Shown here piece after piece: positions 17,550 to 27,518 of a stretch of DNA of 64,000 nucleotides. The DNA comes from Mangrovimicrobium sp048323675 (GTDB lineage Bacteria > Pseudomonadota > Gammaproteobacteria > Pseudomonadales > Halieaceae). The notes below the pieces were generated by a model that made no database searches, had not been told where the DNA came from, and saw only the letters and a list, made by a program, of their open reading frames with translations. Location of the stretch: the NCBI RefSeq assembly GCF_048323675.1, contig NZ_JBLWFK010000005.1, positions 186,001 through 250,000 of the forward strand, read 5' to 3'. The position numbers and the translations under genes are program-made. Numbering within the stretch: the first letter of the stretch is position 1; each line of letters opens with the position of its first letter.

Positions 17550-18382
17550 ATGAGCGCGACAAGTACGCGGTATTCGGCAACCCCATCAAGCACAGCAAGT
17601 CCCCGGTAATTCACACCGCCTTCGCGGCCCAGTCCAACCAGTCCATGCAGTATCGGGCGGTGCGGGTCGATGAAGGCGATTTCGAGCGCGCCGCCCGGCA
17701 GTTTTTCGGCAACGGCGGCGCCGGCCTCAACGTTACCCTGCCCTTCAAGGAAGAGGCCTTCCGGCTGGCGGACCGGTGCAGCCAGCGGGCCCAGCGAGCG
17801 GGTGCGGTGAACACCCTGACGCTGGCCGAAGACGGCCTGATCGAGGGTGACAATACCGATGGCATCGGCCTGGTGCGCGACATGGTCGCCAACCTCGGCT
17901 GGGTGATCCAGGGCCAGCGGGTGCTGATCATCGGCGCCGGCGGCGCAGTGCGCGGCGTGCTGGAGCCGCTGTTGCGGGAGCGCCCGCGCTCGGTACTGAT
18001 CGTCAATCGCACCGCTGAACGCGCGGCTCAGCTGGCCCAGGAGTTTGCTGATCTCGGCACCCTGGAGGGCGGTGGCATGGAGTGCCTCGAAGGGCGCCAG
18101 TTCGATCTGCTGATCAATGCCAGCAGCGCTGGCCTCGCGGGCGAGATGCCGGAGCTGCCCAGCGCCGTATTGACCGAGCGCAGCTGCTGCTATGACATGA
18201 TCTACGGCTCCCAGCCTACGCCGTTCATGCGCTGGGCCGCCATGCACGCGGCATGGGCGGTGTCCGATGGCCTGGGCATGCTGGTGGAACAGGCGGCACA
18301 GTCGTTCTACCTCTGGCGCGGCGTGCGCCCCGCGACCCAGCCGGTAATCCACGAGATCCGCGAGGCTATGGAAGCCGCCTAG
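17546..18382 (+). CDS. aroE: Shikimate dehydrogenase
   Basis: A 278-residue NADP-dependent enzyme that reduces 3-dehydroshikimate to shikimate. The substrate-binding N-terminal lobe starts with YAVFGNPIKHSKSP. Catalytic Lys68 (NVTLPFKE) and Asp105 (GDNTDGIGL) are present, and the nucleotide loop GAGGAVRGV follows near residue 130. It is translationally coupled to hemF by a 4-base overlap. It is convergent with the carbonic anhydrase gene, with only 15 bases between the stops. Confidence 0.95.
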   Translation: MNERDKYAVFGNPIKHSKSPVIHTAFAAQSNQSMQYRAVRVDEGDFERAARQFFGNGGAGLNVTLPFKEEAFRLADRCSQRAQRAGAVNTLTLAEDGLIEGDNTDGIGLVRDMVANLGWVIQGQRVLIIGAGGAVRGVLEPLLRERPRSVLIVNRTAERAAQLAQEFADLGTLEGGGMECLEGRQFDLLINASSAGLAGEMPELPSAVLTERSCCYDMIYGSQPTPFMRWAAMHAAWAVSDGLGMLVEQAAQSFYLWRGVRPATQPVIHEIREAMEAA

Positions 18383-18397
18383 GCATTGCCGTCCGGC

Positions 18398-18970
18398 CTA
18401 TTTTCCGCCGGCGGCGTTCTCCAGTTCCGCGATATGCTGGTCCTTCAACCTGACGTAATTGCCGGCACTGTAAGTGAAGTAGGCCAGTTCCCGCTCACTG
18501 AGCGGCCGCACCTCCCGTGCCGGGCTGCCGGCATAGAGAAAACCGCTGCACAGGGTCTTGCCGGGAGTCACCAGTGCGCCGGCGGCAATCACCACGTCGC
18601 ATTCCACCACCGCGCCGTCCATGACGGTGGCGCCCATGCCCACCAGCACCCGGTCACCCACCCGGCAACCGTGCAGGACGGCGGCGTGGCCGATGGTGAC
18701 ATCGCAGCCGATATCCAGCGGGTAACCCTCCGGGTTGTAGGGGCCGGCATGGGTGATATGCAGCACACTGCCATCCTGGATACTGCTGCGGGCGCCGACC
18801 CTGATCCAGTGCATGTCGCCGCGAATGGCGACCTGGGGCCAGACCGATACGTCGTCGCCGAGGGTGACGTCGCCGAGCACCACAGCGCTGGGGTCGACCA
18901 GCACTCGCTGGCCCAGTTGCGGGGTCATCCCCTGGAAGGTGCGTACACTGGTGGCGGTGTAGTGTTTCAT
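18398..18970 (-). CDS. Gamma carbonic anhydrase family protein
   Basis: A 190-residue left-handed beta-helix protein of the YrdA/PaaY/CaiE type. Repeated hexapeptides are visible (VLGDVTLGDDVSVWPQVAIRG; ARSSIQDGSVLHITHAG; IGHAAVLHGCRVGDRVLVGMGATVMDGAVV). The histidines expected as inter-subunit zinc ligands are present in those repeats. Family members bind zinc, but carbonic anhydrase activity is shown for only some. The start at 18970 (MKHYTATSVR) was preferred to one 4 codons upstream. It is divergent from the YheV-like gene by 78 bases. Confidence 0.88.
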   Translation of the reverse strand: MKHYTATSVRTFQGMTPQLGQRVLVDPSAVVLGDVTLGDDVSVWPQVAIRGDMHWIRVGARSSIQDGSVLHITHAGPYNPEGYPLDIGCDVTIGHAAVLHGCRVGDRVLVGMGATVMDGAVVECDVVIAAGALVTPGKTLCSGFLYAGSPAREVRPLSERELAYFTYSAGNYVRLKDQHIAELENAAGGK

Positions 18971-19048
18971 GGCGGGACTCAAACCGGATTCTGCAAGCTG
19001 TTACAATAGCGCCTGTATCACCCCGTTAATACCCCGGAGCAGCATTCC

Positions 19049-19303
19049 ATGACCACGCCCACCCAACGCCGACGTTTCATTGCCGGGGCCGTTTGCCCCC
19101 GCTGTGGCGCCATGGACAGGATCGTCGTCGATATGGACACCGAACGCCGTGAATGCGTTGCCTGCGACTTCAGCGAAGAGCGACCCACGGACGCGCCCGC
19201 CCGGGAAATCGCCACCCGGGTCACCCGGGCAGCCGCCCGGCGCAGTGAAACCCCCGCGGAAGTCGTCACCCTGGTGGATCCCGCAAAGCCCCGGGGCGGC
19301 TAA
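19049..19303 (+). CDS. YheV-family putative zinc ribbon protein
   Basis: An 84-residue protein starting with RRRFIAGAVCPRCGAMD, a close match to the start of YheV (KRFIAGAKCPAC). It carries two CxxC pairs (CPRC and CVAC) suitable for one zinc. The C-terminal half is Ala/Arg-rich and unlike the short E. coli protein. Function of the family is unknown. Its last 4 bases overlap the end of the convergent gene on the other strand. Confidence 0.75.
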   Translation: MTTPTQRRRFIAGAVCPRCGAMDRIVVDMDTERRECVACDFSEERPTDAPAREIATRVTRAAARRSETPAEVVTLVDPAKPRGG

Positions 19304-19935
19304 CCGCCACTCAGGCGCAGGCGCACGGCCGGCCGGCCATTCCTGAAGCTGTGGCTGGAGATGGGAACGATGTCGGAGGGCGACCGCCCCGGGATCATTT
19401 TCACCCGGTCCCAGATGTATTCGCGGTCCAGCAGACCGGCGGCGGTTTGCTGGACCCGCTGTTCCAGGGCGGTGGCAAAGCTGTCGCCCAGCAGGTAGTG
19501 CACGATGAGGTTGGCCTCGGTCATGTCCACCGGGACCAGCGGCCGATGCAGGTGCCGGATGTGGTGGTCATTGACCTCCTCGAGCACGCGGTGGGCGAGG
19601 AAGGCTTCGTCCAGCAACGCTTCCAGGCCGCCATCGACGGGCAGTTCGTCGGGTGGATCGAGGAAATAATCCTCGGCCATCCGCAGGAAGGGTTCGGCAT
19701 AGTCGTAGAACGAGTATTGTTTGCTCACGGCAGTGACGAGAGCGAGGCTGCCTGGCACGCTCTCTACGTAGTCGACGACGAAACCCATCAGCGCGTCAAT
19801 TGGCTCTTCGTCGGGCAGGATCAACTTCTCCCGCACCGCACTCAGGCGTTGCTTCAAGTGGCGACGAAACTTGCCGGTGCGAGCTTCGTGGCTGATTGCC
19901 GCCCTGATGGATTCCCTGATTCCGGGTTGGGCCAT
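19300..19935 (-). CDS. Conserved-looking hypothetical protein, all-helical
   Basis: A 211-residue cytosolic protein that I do not recognise. It has no signal peptide or membrane segment. The composition is that of a soluble, mostly helical protein: a basic N-terminal helix (residues about 8-35), an acidic middle (DEEPIDALMGFVVDYVES; DPPDELPVDGG), and a His-rich patch (NDHHIRHLHRPL) that could bind metal. The ATG at 19935 gives a natural N terminus (MAQPGIRES); an upstream start at 19989 would add 18 low-complexity residues. Its codon use resembles the neighbours. No function is proposed. Confidence 0.6.
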   Translation of the reverse strand: MAQPGIRESIRAAISHEARTGKFRRHLKQRLSAVREKLILPDEEPIDALMGFVVDYVESVPGSLALVTAVSKQYSFYDYAEPFLRMAEDYFLDPPDELPVDGGLEALLDEAFLAHRVLEEVNDHHIRHLHRPLVPVDMTEANLIVHYLLGDSFATALEQRVQQTAAGLLDREYIWDRVKMIPGRSPSDIVPISSHSFRNGRPAVRLRLSGG

Positions 19936-20053
19936 GGGTAGTAGCCGGTAGCGGGACGGGGACATTAATCCAGCTGCTGGCCGGGACACGACGGCCGGCT
20001 TGCACCACCCGAGGCACCAGACCAGTCAGCTTCAGCTTTGAGGCTAGTACAAA

Positions 20054-20074
20054 TCTGACTAATTTCTAGTCAGG
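20054..20074 (-). terminator. Probable terminator of the MATE gene
   Basis: A perfect 7-bp stem (20055-20061 with 20067-20073, loop of 5) overlaps the MATE stop codon. On the minus strand it is followed by a short T-rich run (ATTTGT). This is compact and weak but correctly placed for the minus-strand gene. Confidence 0.4.
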
Positions 20075-21398
20075 CTGCAGGCAGCCAGAGACCCAGCCGG
20101 GACATCCTGCGGTAGCGGCGGTAGAGCGTTATGCCCCTGGCGATGTTGAAAGCGGTGAACGAGAGCCACAGGCCGTGGTTGCCCATTGGCAGGGTGAGGT
20201 ACCACAGCGGCAGGTAGACGCAGCACAGGCTGAACAACATGGTCAGCATCATCTGCCGGGTTTCACTGGCACCGATGAAGACCCCGTCCAGCAGGTAGGC
20301 CGGTGCGGCCAGCAGGGGCATGGCAATCAGCCAGGGGTAATAGGTGCGCATGAGCGTGCGCAGCGCGTCCAGGTCCGTGAGCACGGTAACAAACAGCGGC
20401 TGCAATACCAGCAACCCGGCGCTCAGGCACGCGGCGCAGCCCGCTGACCACAGCGCGCAGCGCCGGACCACGGCATAAAAGCCGGCGAGGTCGCGGCCCC
20501 CGAGCTGGTGACCGGACATGCCCTCCGCCGCGTAGGCAAAGCCGTCGAGGCCGTAGGCCGCCATCAACAGCAGGTGCATCATCAGGGTGTTGGCGGCGAC
20601 GATTTCGCTGCCGAGGTTTTCCCCCTGGGCGGTGAAAAACGCGAAGCCGAACAACAGGCAGACGGTGCGTACAAACAGGTGGCGATTGCTGCGCAACAGG
20701 TGAGTGTAGGCACTTATATCGCGCAGTCGCCCGACCAGGCGGCGGGGGTGGAAGCCCCGCAGCTGATAATGGACGCAGGCCAGTGCTACCGCGCAGCCGA
20801 GATACTCGGCGATTACCGTGGCCAGCGCCGCCCCATCGCTGCGCATGTCCAGCCCGACAACCAGCAGGAAATCGAGGGCGATGTTGGCGAGGTTGGTGAG
20901 GATGACGATGAGCATGGGCGACCGGGTGTCCTGGCGGCCGATGAACCAGCCGACCACCGTGTAGGTCAGCAGGACCGCGGGTGCGCTGTAAATCCGGATG
21001 CGGGCGTAGGACTCTGCCAGGCCGTGGAGCTCCACCGCCGGCGACATCAGGGCGAGGCCGGCGCCGATCAGCAGGGGGTGCAGCGCCAGCACCAGGGTGG
21101 CCAGCAGCAGCGCCAGGACCGCCGAGCGCAGCAGGACCAGTACCGAGCCGTCCCGGTCTCCCGCGCCCTCCGCACGGGCGACCAGCCCGGTGGTGCCCAT
21201 GCGCAGGAAGCTGAATCCCCAGTACAGGAAACTCAGCAGGGCAGCACCGACCGCGACCGCGGCGAGGTAGCGGCTGTTGCCGAGGTGGCCGAGGATCGCC
21301 GAGTCCACCAGGCCCAGCAGGGGGATGGAAAGGTTGGAGAGAATGGCCGGCCAGGCGATGCCCCATATTTTGCGGTCGATGTGAGCTGCGGGTTCCAT
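20070..21398 (-). CDS. MATE family efflux transporter (DinF-type)
   Basis: A 442-residue inner-membrane protein with about 12 hydrophobic segments, of the DinF branch of the MATE family, which exports drugs or metabolites against Na+ or H+. The first helix region (WPAILSNLSIPLLGLVDSAILGHLG) and FLRMGTTGLVARAEGAGD are the DinF-type signatures. The start at 21398 (MEPAAHIDRK) was chosen because DinF similarity begins there; an in-frame start at 21584 would add 62 residues of unrelated basic sequence. It is divergent from the cytochrome oxidase operon. Its substrate cannot be read from sequence. Confidence 0.88.
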   Translation of the reverse strand: MEPAAHIDRKIWGIAWPAILSNLSIPLLGLVDSAILGHLGNSRYLAAVAVGAALLSFLYWGFSFLRMGTTGLVARAEGAGDRDGSVLVLLRSAVLALLLATLVLALHPLLIGAGLALMSPAVELHGLAESYARIRIYSAPAVLLTYTVVGWFIGRQDTRSPMLIVILTNLANIALDFLLVVGLDMRSDGAALATVIAEYLGCAVALACVHYQLRGFHPRRLVGRLRDISAYTHLLRSNRHLFVRTVCLLFGFAFFTAQGENLGSEIVAANTLMMHLLLMAAYGLDGFAYAAEGMSGHQLGGRDLAGFYAVVRRCALWSAGCAACLSAGLLVLQPLFVTVLTDLDALRTLMRTYYPWLIAMPLLAAPAYLLDGVFIGASETRQMMLTMLFSLCCVYLPLWYLTLPMGNHGLWLSFTAFNIARGITLYRRYRRMSRLGLWLPAA

Positions 21399-21719
21399 AT
21401 CGTGCTTTTGCGGTCCTGAAATCCCCGCCCCGGCGCTACCCCGCGGCGTTTTGCGGTCGCCGGACTGGCGCTTAATGCTTGGGAAATGGCTTGGAGTGTG
21501 GTTATACTTCCGATGTTTTGCGGGTGCGACTGATTGTCGCACCAATCGCAAAACACAGTCAGCTGGTAATTCATACCCTGTCACCTAACCGGTCGCGAGA
21601 GGCTCTCGTACCGCCGGATTGTTGATGCGGGCATTCGCCAAAGGCGATCAATAATAGCCAGGTGAACCAGCTGTCGGGGTATAAAATTCTAAAACTCAAG
21701 ACAATGGAGAACACGGGCA
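21399..21719. promoter_or_regulatory. Long divergent spacer MATE / cox operon
   Basis: No gene is seen in these 321 bases. The stretch contains three copies of TTTTGCGG (21406-21413, 21449-21456, 21516-21523), the third at the base of the large stem-loop listed separately. The final 40 bases before coxB are AT-rich, with a TATAAAAT-like run, and contain a GGAG ribosome binding site. The promoters for both flanking genes should be here. Confidence 0.5.
21514..21555. other. Large stem-loop upstream of coxB
   Basis: A 17-bp stem is interrupted by one 3-base bulge. Outer arm 21514-21522 pairs with 21547-21555, inner arm 21523-21530 pairs with 21536-21543, the loop is 5 bases, and bases 21544-21546 are bulged. 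No T-tract follows on either strand, so it is not a standard terminator. It lies about 165 bases before coxB and could be an operator or a transcript leader structure. Confidence 0.55.
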
Positions 21720-22865
21720 ATGTGTTTTGAAGCGAAGCGGCTCCTGAAGCTCGCGCTTGGTCCTGTGCTACTACTGTGGGGGTGCGTCGCCCTGGGGTAT
21801 GGTGGCGAAGCGAACCAGGTGAACATGGCTCCGGGGGCGACGGAAGTCGGCCTCGAGATTTACAACCTGCACATGATCATCCTGGGCATCTGTACGGTGA
21901 TCGGCATCGGTGTGTTCGGGGTGATGTTCTACTCCCTTTATGCGCACCGGAAATCAAAAGGGGCCGTACCGGCGACCTTCCACGAGAACACCAGGGTCGA
22001 GATCATCTGGACCATCATCCCGTTCTTCATCCTGGTCGGCATGGCCTGGCCTGCAACTTCCACACTCCTGCAGATCTACGACAACGAAGACGCCGAACTC
22101 GACGTCCTCGTCACCGGCTACCAGTGGAAGTGGAAATACGAATACCTGAATGAGGACGGCGAGAACGTCGCCTTCTTCAGCAACCTGCGCACCCCGCAGA
22201 GCGAGATTCGCAACACCGCACCCAAGGGCGAGCACTACCTGCTGGAAGTGGACGAGCCCCTGGTGCTGCCCGCCGGCAAGAAAGTGCGTTTCCTGGTGAC
22301 CGCCAACGACGTTATCCACTCCTGGTGGGTGCCGGAACTGGCCGTGAAAAAGGACGCGATCCCCGGCTTCATCAACGAGACCTGGACCCGCACCAGCGAG
22401 GAAGGCGTCTACCGTGGCCAGTGTGCTGAACTGTGCGGCAAGGACCACGGCTTCATGCCGATCGTGGTCGACGTGGTCAGCGAGAGCGAATTCAAGGACT
22501 GGATGGCCAGCAAGCAGGCCGAGGCCGCCGAGATCAAGAAACTGATGGCCCAGTCCTTCACGATGGACGAGCTGATGGCGCGCGGCAAGGCGGTCTACGA
22601 CCGCAACTGCCTGGCCTGTCACGGTGCCAATGGTGAAGGCGGCGTGGGCAAGGCCATCGCCGGCAGCCCCGTGGCCACCGGCGACCTGGCGCATCACCTG
22701 GATGTCGCCATCCACGGTGTCCCAGGCACGGCGATGCAGGCCTTTGGCGGCCAGCTCAACGATGTCGACATGGCGGCGGTAGTGACCTTCCAGCGCAATG
22801 CATTCGGCAACAACATGGGCGACATGGTTCAGCCCATTGATGTCTTCAACCACAAGAAAGGCTGA
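21720..22865 (+). CDS. coxB: Cytochrome c oxidase subunit II with C-terminal cytochrome c domain
   Basis: A 381-residue caa3-type subunit II. A leader hydrophobic segment (about residues 8-27, ending in a Cys that may be lipidated) is followed by two membrane helices (about 47-72 and 93-113) and a periplasmic cupredoxin. All CuA ligands are present: His200, Cys235, Glu237, Cys239, His243 and Met246. A fused cytochrome c domain follows, with CLACH at 297-301 and a candidate axial Met339. It receives electrons from soluble cytochrome c or c4/c5 and passes them to CoxA. It is the first gene of coxB-coxA-ctaG-coxC. Confidence 0.96.
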   Translation: MCFEAKRLLKLALGPVLLLWGCVALGYGGEANQVNMAPGATEVGLEIYNLHMIILGICTVIGIGVFGVMFYSLYAHRKSKGAVPATFHENTRVEIIWTIIPFFILVGMAWPATSTLLQIYDNEDAELDVLVTGYQWKWKYEYLNEDGENVAFFSNLRTPQSEIRNTAPKGEHYLLEVDEPLVLPAGKKVRFLVTANDVIHSWWVPELAVKKDAIPGFINETWTRTSEEGVYRGQCAELCGKDHGFMPIVVDVVSESEFKDWMASKQAEAAEIKKLMAQSFTMDELMARGKAVYDRNCLACHGANGEGGVGKAIAGSPVATGDLAHHLDVAIHGVPGTAMQAFGGQLNDVDMAAVVTFQRNAFGNNMGDMVQPIDVFNHKKG

Positions 22866-22880
22866 TCGGAGGACTTAACG

Positions 22881-24461
<1,581 letters not shown>

Positions 24462-24476
24462 GGGAGAATCGGTACC

Positions 24477-25037
24477 GTGATCCGGATCAGCGCCAACCCC
24501 GCCATCAACACCGTCATCAAGCTGGTGGCGGTGGCGGTGTGCATGTTCGCGTTTGTCTTCGTGGTCATGGTGCCCCTCTATAACGTGTTGTGTGATGCCC
24601 TGGGCATCAACGGCAAGCCGTCTGGCGAGGCCTACACCTCGGTGCAGGCCGGCATTGACGACAGCCGCACCGTGACCGTGCAGTTCATCGCCCGCAACAA
24701 CGATGGAATGTTGTGGGAGTTCGAGCCCAGCGTCACTGCGATGAAAGTCCATCCCGGCGCCAGCAATGAAACGGTATTCTTTGCCTTCAACCCCCTCCCC
24801 GAGGCGATGGTGGGCCAGGCGATACCGAGTATTTCGCCCAGCCGGGCGGCCGAATATTTTCACAAGACAGAATGCTTCTGTTTCCACCAGCAACCGCTGG
24901 AGGCCAAGACCTCCGCGGAGCTGCCGCTGCAGTTCATCGTCGATCAGGCGCTGCCGGCGGATATCAGGACCATTACCCTGTCCTATACCCTGTTTGATGT
25001 AACAGATATGGCGGATGACGGCGTCGCCGCACGCTGA
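24477..25037 (+). CDS. ctaG: Cytochrome c oxidase assembly protein CtaG/Cox11
   Basis: A 186-residue copper chaperone needed to form the CuB site of CoxA. One N-terminal membrane helix (about residues 15-38) anchors a periplasmic beta domain. The copper-binding CFCF motif (KTECFCFHQQ) is present. GTG at 24477 is used as the start, preceded by GGGAGAA at a suitable distance. It sits between coxA and coxC, its usual position in proteobacteria. Confidence 0.95.
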   Translation: MIRISANPAINTVIKLVAVAVCMFAFVFVVMVPLYNVLCDALGINGKPSGEAYTSVQAGIDDSRTVTVQFIARNNDGMLWEFEPSVTAMKVHPGASNETVFFAFNPLPEAMVGQAIPSISPSRAAEYFHKTECFCFHQQPLEAKTSAELPLQFIVDQALPADIRTITLSYTLFDVTDMADDGVAAR

Positions 25038-25081
25038 CGTGCAGGTTGGGGAACCTGCGGCCCAATAACGGAGATATAAAG

Positions 25082-26050
25082 ATGACAAGTCCAACATCCA
25101 CCGAGTACGAAAAGTACTACGTGCCGGAACAGAGCAAGATGGCGGTGATGGCCACCATCGGCCTGATACTCAGCATTTTTGGCGCCTCGCAGGTCATCAA
25201 CGACCGGACCTTTGGCGATGGCATCACCGGCGGTTCCTGGTCGATTCTGCTGTTTGGCCTGTTTTTCTTCATGGCCACCCTGTTTGTCTGGTTCCGCCAG
25301 GCAATCCGGGAAAACATGGCCGGCCTCAACAGCGCCCAGCTGAAGAAATCCTATGTCCTGGGTATGTTCTGGTTCATCTTTTCCGAGGTGATGTTCTTCT
25401 TTGCCTTCTTCGGCGCGCTGTTCTACGTGCGCAACCTGGTCGGACCCTGGCTGGCCGGCGAGGGTGAAGCGGGCCGCATGAACGGGCTGCTCTGGGAGGG
25501 CTTCCAGTACGACTGGCCGATGAAGCAGACCCCGCAGGAAGCCGTCGGCGGCGCCGCCTCGCAGATGATCGCGAATAACGGTACCTTCGTTTCCGCGCAT
25601 ACCAGTATGGCTTTTGGCGACGCCCACGCCTGGTACCAGTGGCTGCCCCTGTGGAACACCATTATCCTGCTGAGTTCCAGCTTTACCGTGCACATGGCGC
25701 ACATGGGCATCCTCAACGGCAACCGCACCAAGTTCAACAGCTGGCTGGCGATCACCGTGGGCCTGGGCATGCTGTTCCTCTGCGTGCAGTTCTACGAGTA
25801 CTACGAGGCCTATGAGCACTTCGGCCTGACCCTGAACTCGGGTATCTACGGTTCCACCTTCTTCATGCTCACGGGCTTCCACGGTTTCCACGTGTTCATG
25901 GGGATGACCATGCTGCTCATCCAGCTGTTGCGCAGCTTCAAGGGCCACTTCACCGCCGACGACCATTTCGGCTTCGAGGCCTCCAGCTGGTACTGGCACT
26001 TTGTGGACGTGGTCTGGGTATTCCTCTTCCTGTTCGTCTACATCCTCTGA
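25082..26050 (+). CDS. coxC: Cytochrome c oxidase subunit III
   Basis: A 322-residue integral membrane subunit III with seven predicted helices. Typical blocks include MFWFIFSEVMFFFAFFGALFY, TGFHGFHVFMGM and SWYWHFVDVVWVFLF near the C terminus. The loop between helices 3 and 4 is extended, as in Pseudomonas-like subunits III. The start at 25082 lies 8 bases after an ACGGAGAT site. An upstream in-frame start at 25046 has no equivalent site. It ends the cox structural operon, and a short hairpin (26103-26109 with 26115-26121) follows 52 bases downstream. Confidence 0.96.
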   Translation: MTSPTSTEYEKYYVPEQSKMAVMATIGLILSIFGASQVINDRTFGDGITGGSWSILLFGLFFFMATLFVWFRQAIRENMAGLNSAQLKKSYVLGMFWFIFSEVMFFFAFFGALFYVRNLVGPWLAGEGEAGRMNGLLWEGFQYDWPMKQTPQEAVGGAASQMIANNGTFVSAHTSMAFGDAHAWYQWLPLWNTIILLSSSFTVHMAHMGILNGNRTKFNSWLAITVGLGMLFLCVQFYEYYEAYEHFGLTLNSGIYGSTFFMLTGFHGFHVFMGMTMLLIQLLRSFKGHFTADDHFGFEASSWYWHFVDVVWVFLFLFVYIL

Positions 26051-26102
26051 CAGGAAGGGCTGCCCGGGTCGGGTGGCCCGGCCGGAAGCGGCGAAGCATC
26101 GA

Positions 26103-26121
26103 CGGGGCAGCTAATGCCCCG
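26103..26121. terminator. Hairpin downstream of coxC
   Basis: A perfect 7-bp GC-rich stem (26103-26109 with 26115-26121) with a 5-base loop lies in the convergent gap between coxC and the DUF2909 gene. There is no T-tract, so termination here would be weak or factor-assisted. Confidence 0.35.
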
Positions 26122-26244
26122 CTCGATCAGCCAGCCCACTTCTGGCGTACATTCCCGGAGCGCCCTGCCTGAACGCCGGGTATCGAAGATCAATCAAAGT
26201 AAACTTGCAGCCAGAATGCTGCGTAGATATTTGCCCGGGGCCGG

Positions 26245-26493
26245 CTATTCGCTGGTTTCAGTGGCCGTGGCTCGAGGACCGCTGTCCCAGGGGTTTGAAT
26301 GACCCAGGCGGCCGGTGGCGACACCGAAGGTTATCAGACCCATCAGGGCTACCGCGAGGGTGAGGCGGACGCCGAGGGAATGGAAGGTGCGCCGGCTGTT
26401 CTTGTCGCCCTGGTCCACCATCAGGTAATAGAAGCCACTACCCAGGCTGGCTACCAGGGCCAGCATCAATATGACTATCGCTACTTTTAACAT
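26245..26493 (-). CDS. DUF2909 twin transmembrane protein
   Basis: An 82-residue membrane protein with two hydrophobic helices (about residues 3-25 and 45-66) separated by a short polar loop (DQGDKNSRRTFHSLGVR). This is the DUF2909 pattern, usually found between coxC and surf1 in Pseudomonas-like cox clusters, where it is suspected to help oxidase assembly. Unlike the surrounding genes it is on the minus strand, which is also common in these clusters. ATG at 26493 was chosen; upstream in-frame sequence belongs to the palindromic element and is not protein-like. Confidence 0.82.
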   Translation of the reverse strand: MLKVAIVILMLALVASLGSGFYYLMVDQGDKNSRRTFHSLGVRLTLAVALMGLITFGVATGRLGHSNPWDSGPRATATETSE

Positions 26494-26601
26494 AACCGCT
26501 CCCGATCTGAAGACGCAGTATAAACCACTGTTAGCCAATGGGTCCGGATTGTGCGGATTCGGGGGAGCGTTGAAAGCAGGGCTTGAGGCGGGTCTGGTCG
26601 C

Positions 26602-26707
26602 GAGGCTTATTTTCCCCAGTGGAACACGCCAAAAAGCGCACTTCCATGTGCAGGCTCGGTCCGCGACGTCCTGTCGCCTCACGGTTCCACTGGGGAAAAT
26701 AAGCCTC
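26602..26707 (+). repeat. Palindromic element copy A (variable-arm repeat family)
   Basis: A perfect 24-bp inverted repeat (26602-26625 with 26684-26707) encloses a 58-base core. The core, read on the plus strand, starts CGCCAAAAAGCGCAC. It contains hairpin 1 (stem GCAC/GTGC, loop TTCCAT, 26638-26651) and hairpin 2 (stem GCGAC/GTCGC, loop GTCCT, 26663-26677). The core matches copies at 36.6-36.9 and 49.3-49.6 kb, but the 24-bp arms are unique. It lies between the divergent DUF2909 and surf1 genes. Confidence 0.9.
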
Positions 26708-26750
26708 ACACCCAGCCCCTTCGCCCAGACTCATTCCCACGGTTGCGAAT

Positions 26751-27515
26751 ATGAGTAGTCGGCTCCAATTCGATTTCGAGTGGCGCATCACGCTGTTCAC
26801 CCTCTGCCTGCTCCCCCTGCTTATTTCGCTGGGGTTCTGGCAGTTGCAGCGCGCCGCGGAGAAACAGCTGCTGGCCGGGGATTTCGCCCGCAAGCAGGCC
26901 CAGGCGCCGGTGTCACTCGCCGAACTGGGAAGCCGGGAGCCGGGCTACCTGTCCTTTTTGCCGGTGCGGCTGGAGGGCCACTTTCGGCCGGAGCAGAATT
27001 TCCTGCTCGACAACCGGATGCACGGGGGGCACTACGGCAACGAGGTGCTGACTGTGTTCGAACTGGTGGATGGTACGCTCGTGCTGGTCAATCGCGGCTG
27101 GGTGCCGGCGGACCCGGCGCGCCTTGAAGCCACGTTGATTCCGGCCTTGCCTGAATCCGCTGTCGGCAGTGCGATTACCGGGCAGGTTTACGTGGCGCCC
27201 GGGAAGCCCTATGTGCTCTCGGAGGACGCGGTGGGTCCCGGTTGGCCGAAAACCCTGCAGTCCGTGGACATGCAGCTGGTCGCCAAAATCCTCGGCGCGG
27301 CGCCCTTCCCCTACTCCGTGCGGATCGATGCGGACCAGCCCGCGGCGTTGCAGGCGGACTGGCAGGTGATTAATATCAGCCCCGCCAAACACCGGGGTTA
27401 CGCCTTCCAGTGGTTCAGCATGGCGGTGGTGTTGTTGCTGCTCTACCTGTTTCGCAGTACCAACCTCTGGCAATTGATAAGAGGTGCGCAAACCACGCGC
27501 GCCGACGACGAGTAG
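26751..27515 (+). CDS. SURF1 family cytochrome oxidase biogenesis protein
   Basis: A 254-residue inner-membrane protein with one helix at each end (about residues 10-30 and 218-238) and a periplasmic domain between, the SURF1 topology. Family phrases are GFWQLQRAAEK, LDNRMHGGHYGNEVLTVF and LVNRGWVP. SURF1 assists insertion of heme a into subunit I. It begins 44 bases after palindromic element A and is followed 3 bases later by the next gene, starting a surf1-(CxxxC protein)-cyoE-sco run. Confidence 0.93.
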   Translation: MSSRLQFDFEWRITLFTLCLLPLLISLGFWQLQRAAEKQLLAGDFARKQAQAPVSLAELGSREPGYLSFLPVRLEGHFRPEQNFLLDNRMHGGHYGNEVLTVFELVDGTLVLVNRGWVPADPARLEATLIPALPESAVGSAITGQVYVAPGKPYVLSEDAVGPGWPKTLQSVDMQLVAKILGAAPFPYSVRIDADQPAALQADWQVINISPAKHRGYAFQWFSMAVVLLLLYLFRSTNLWQLIRGAQTTRADDE

Positions 27516-27518
27516 TTT

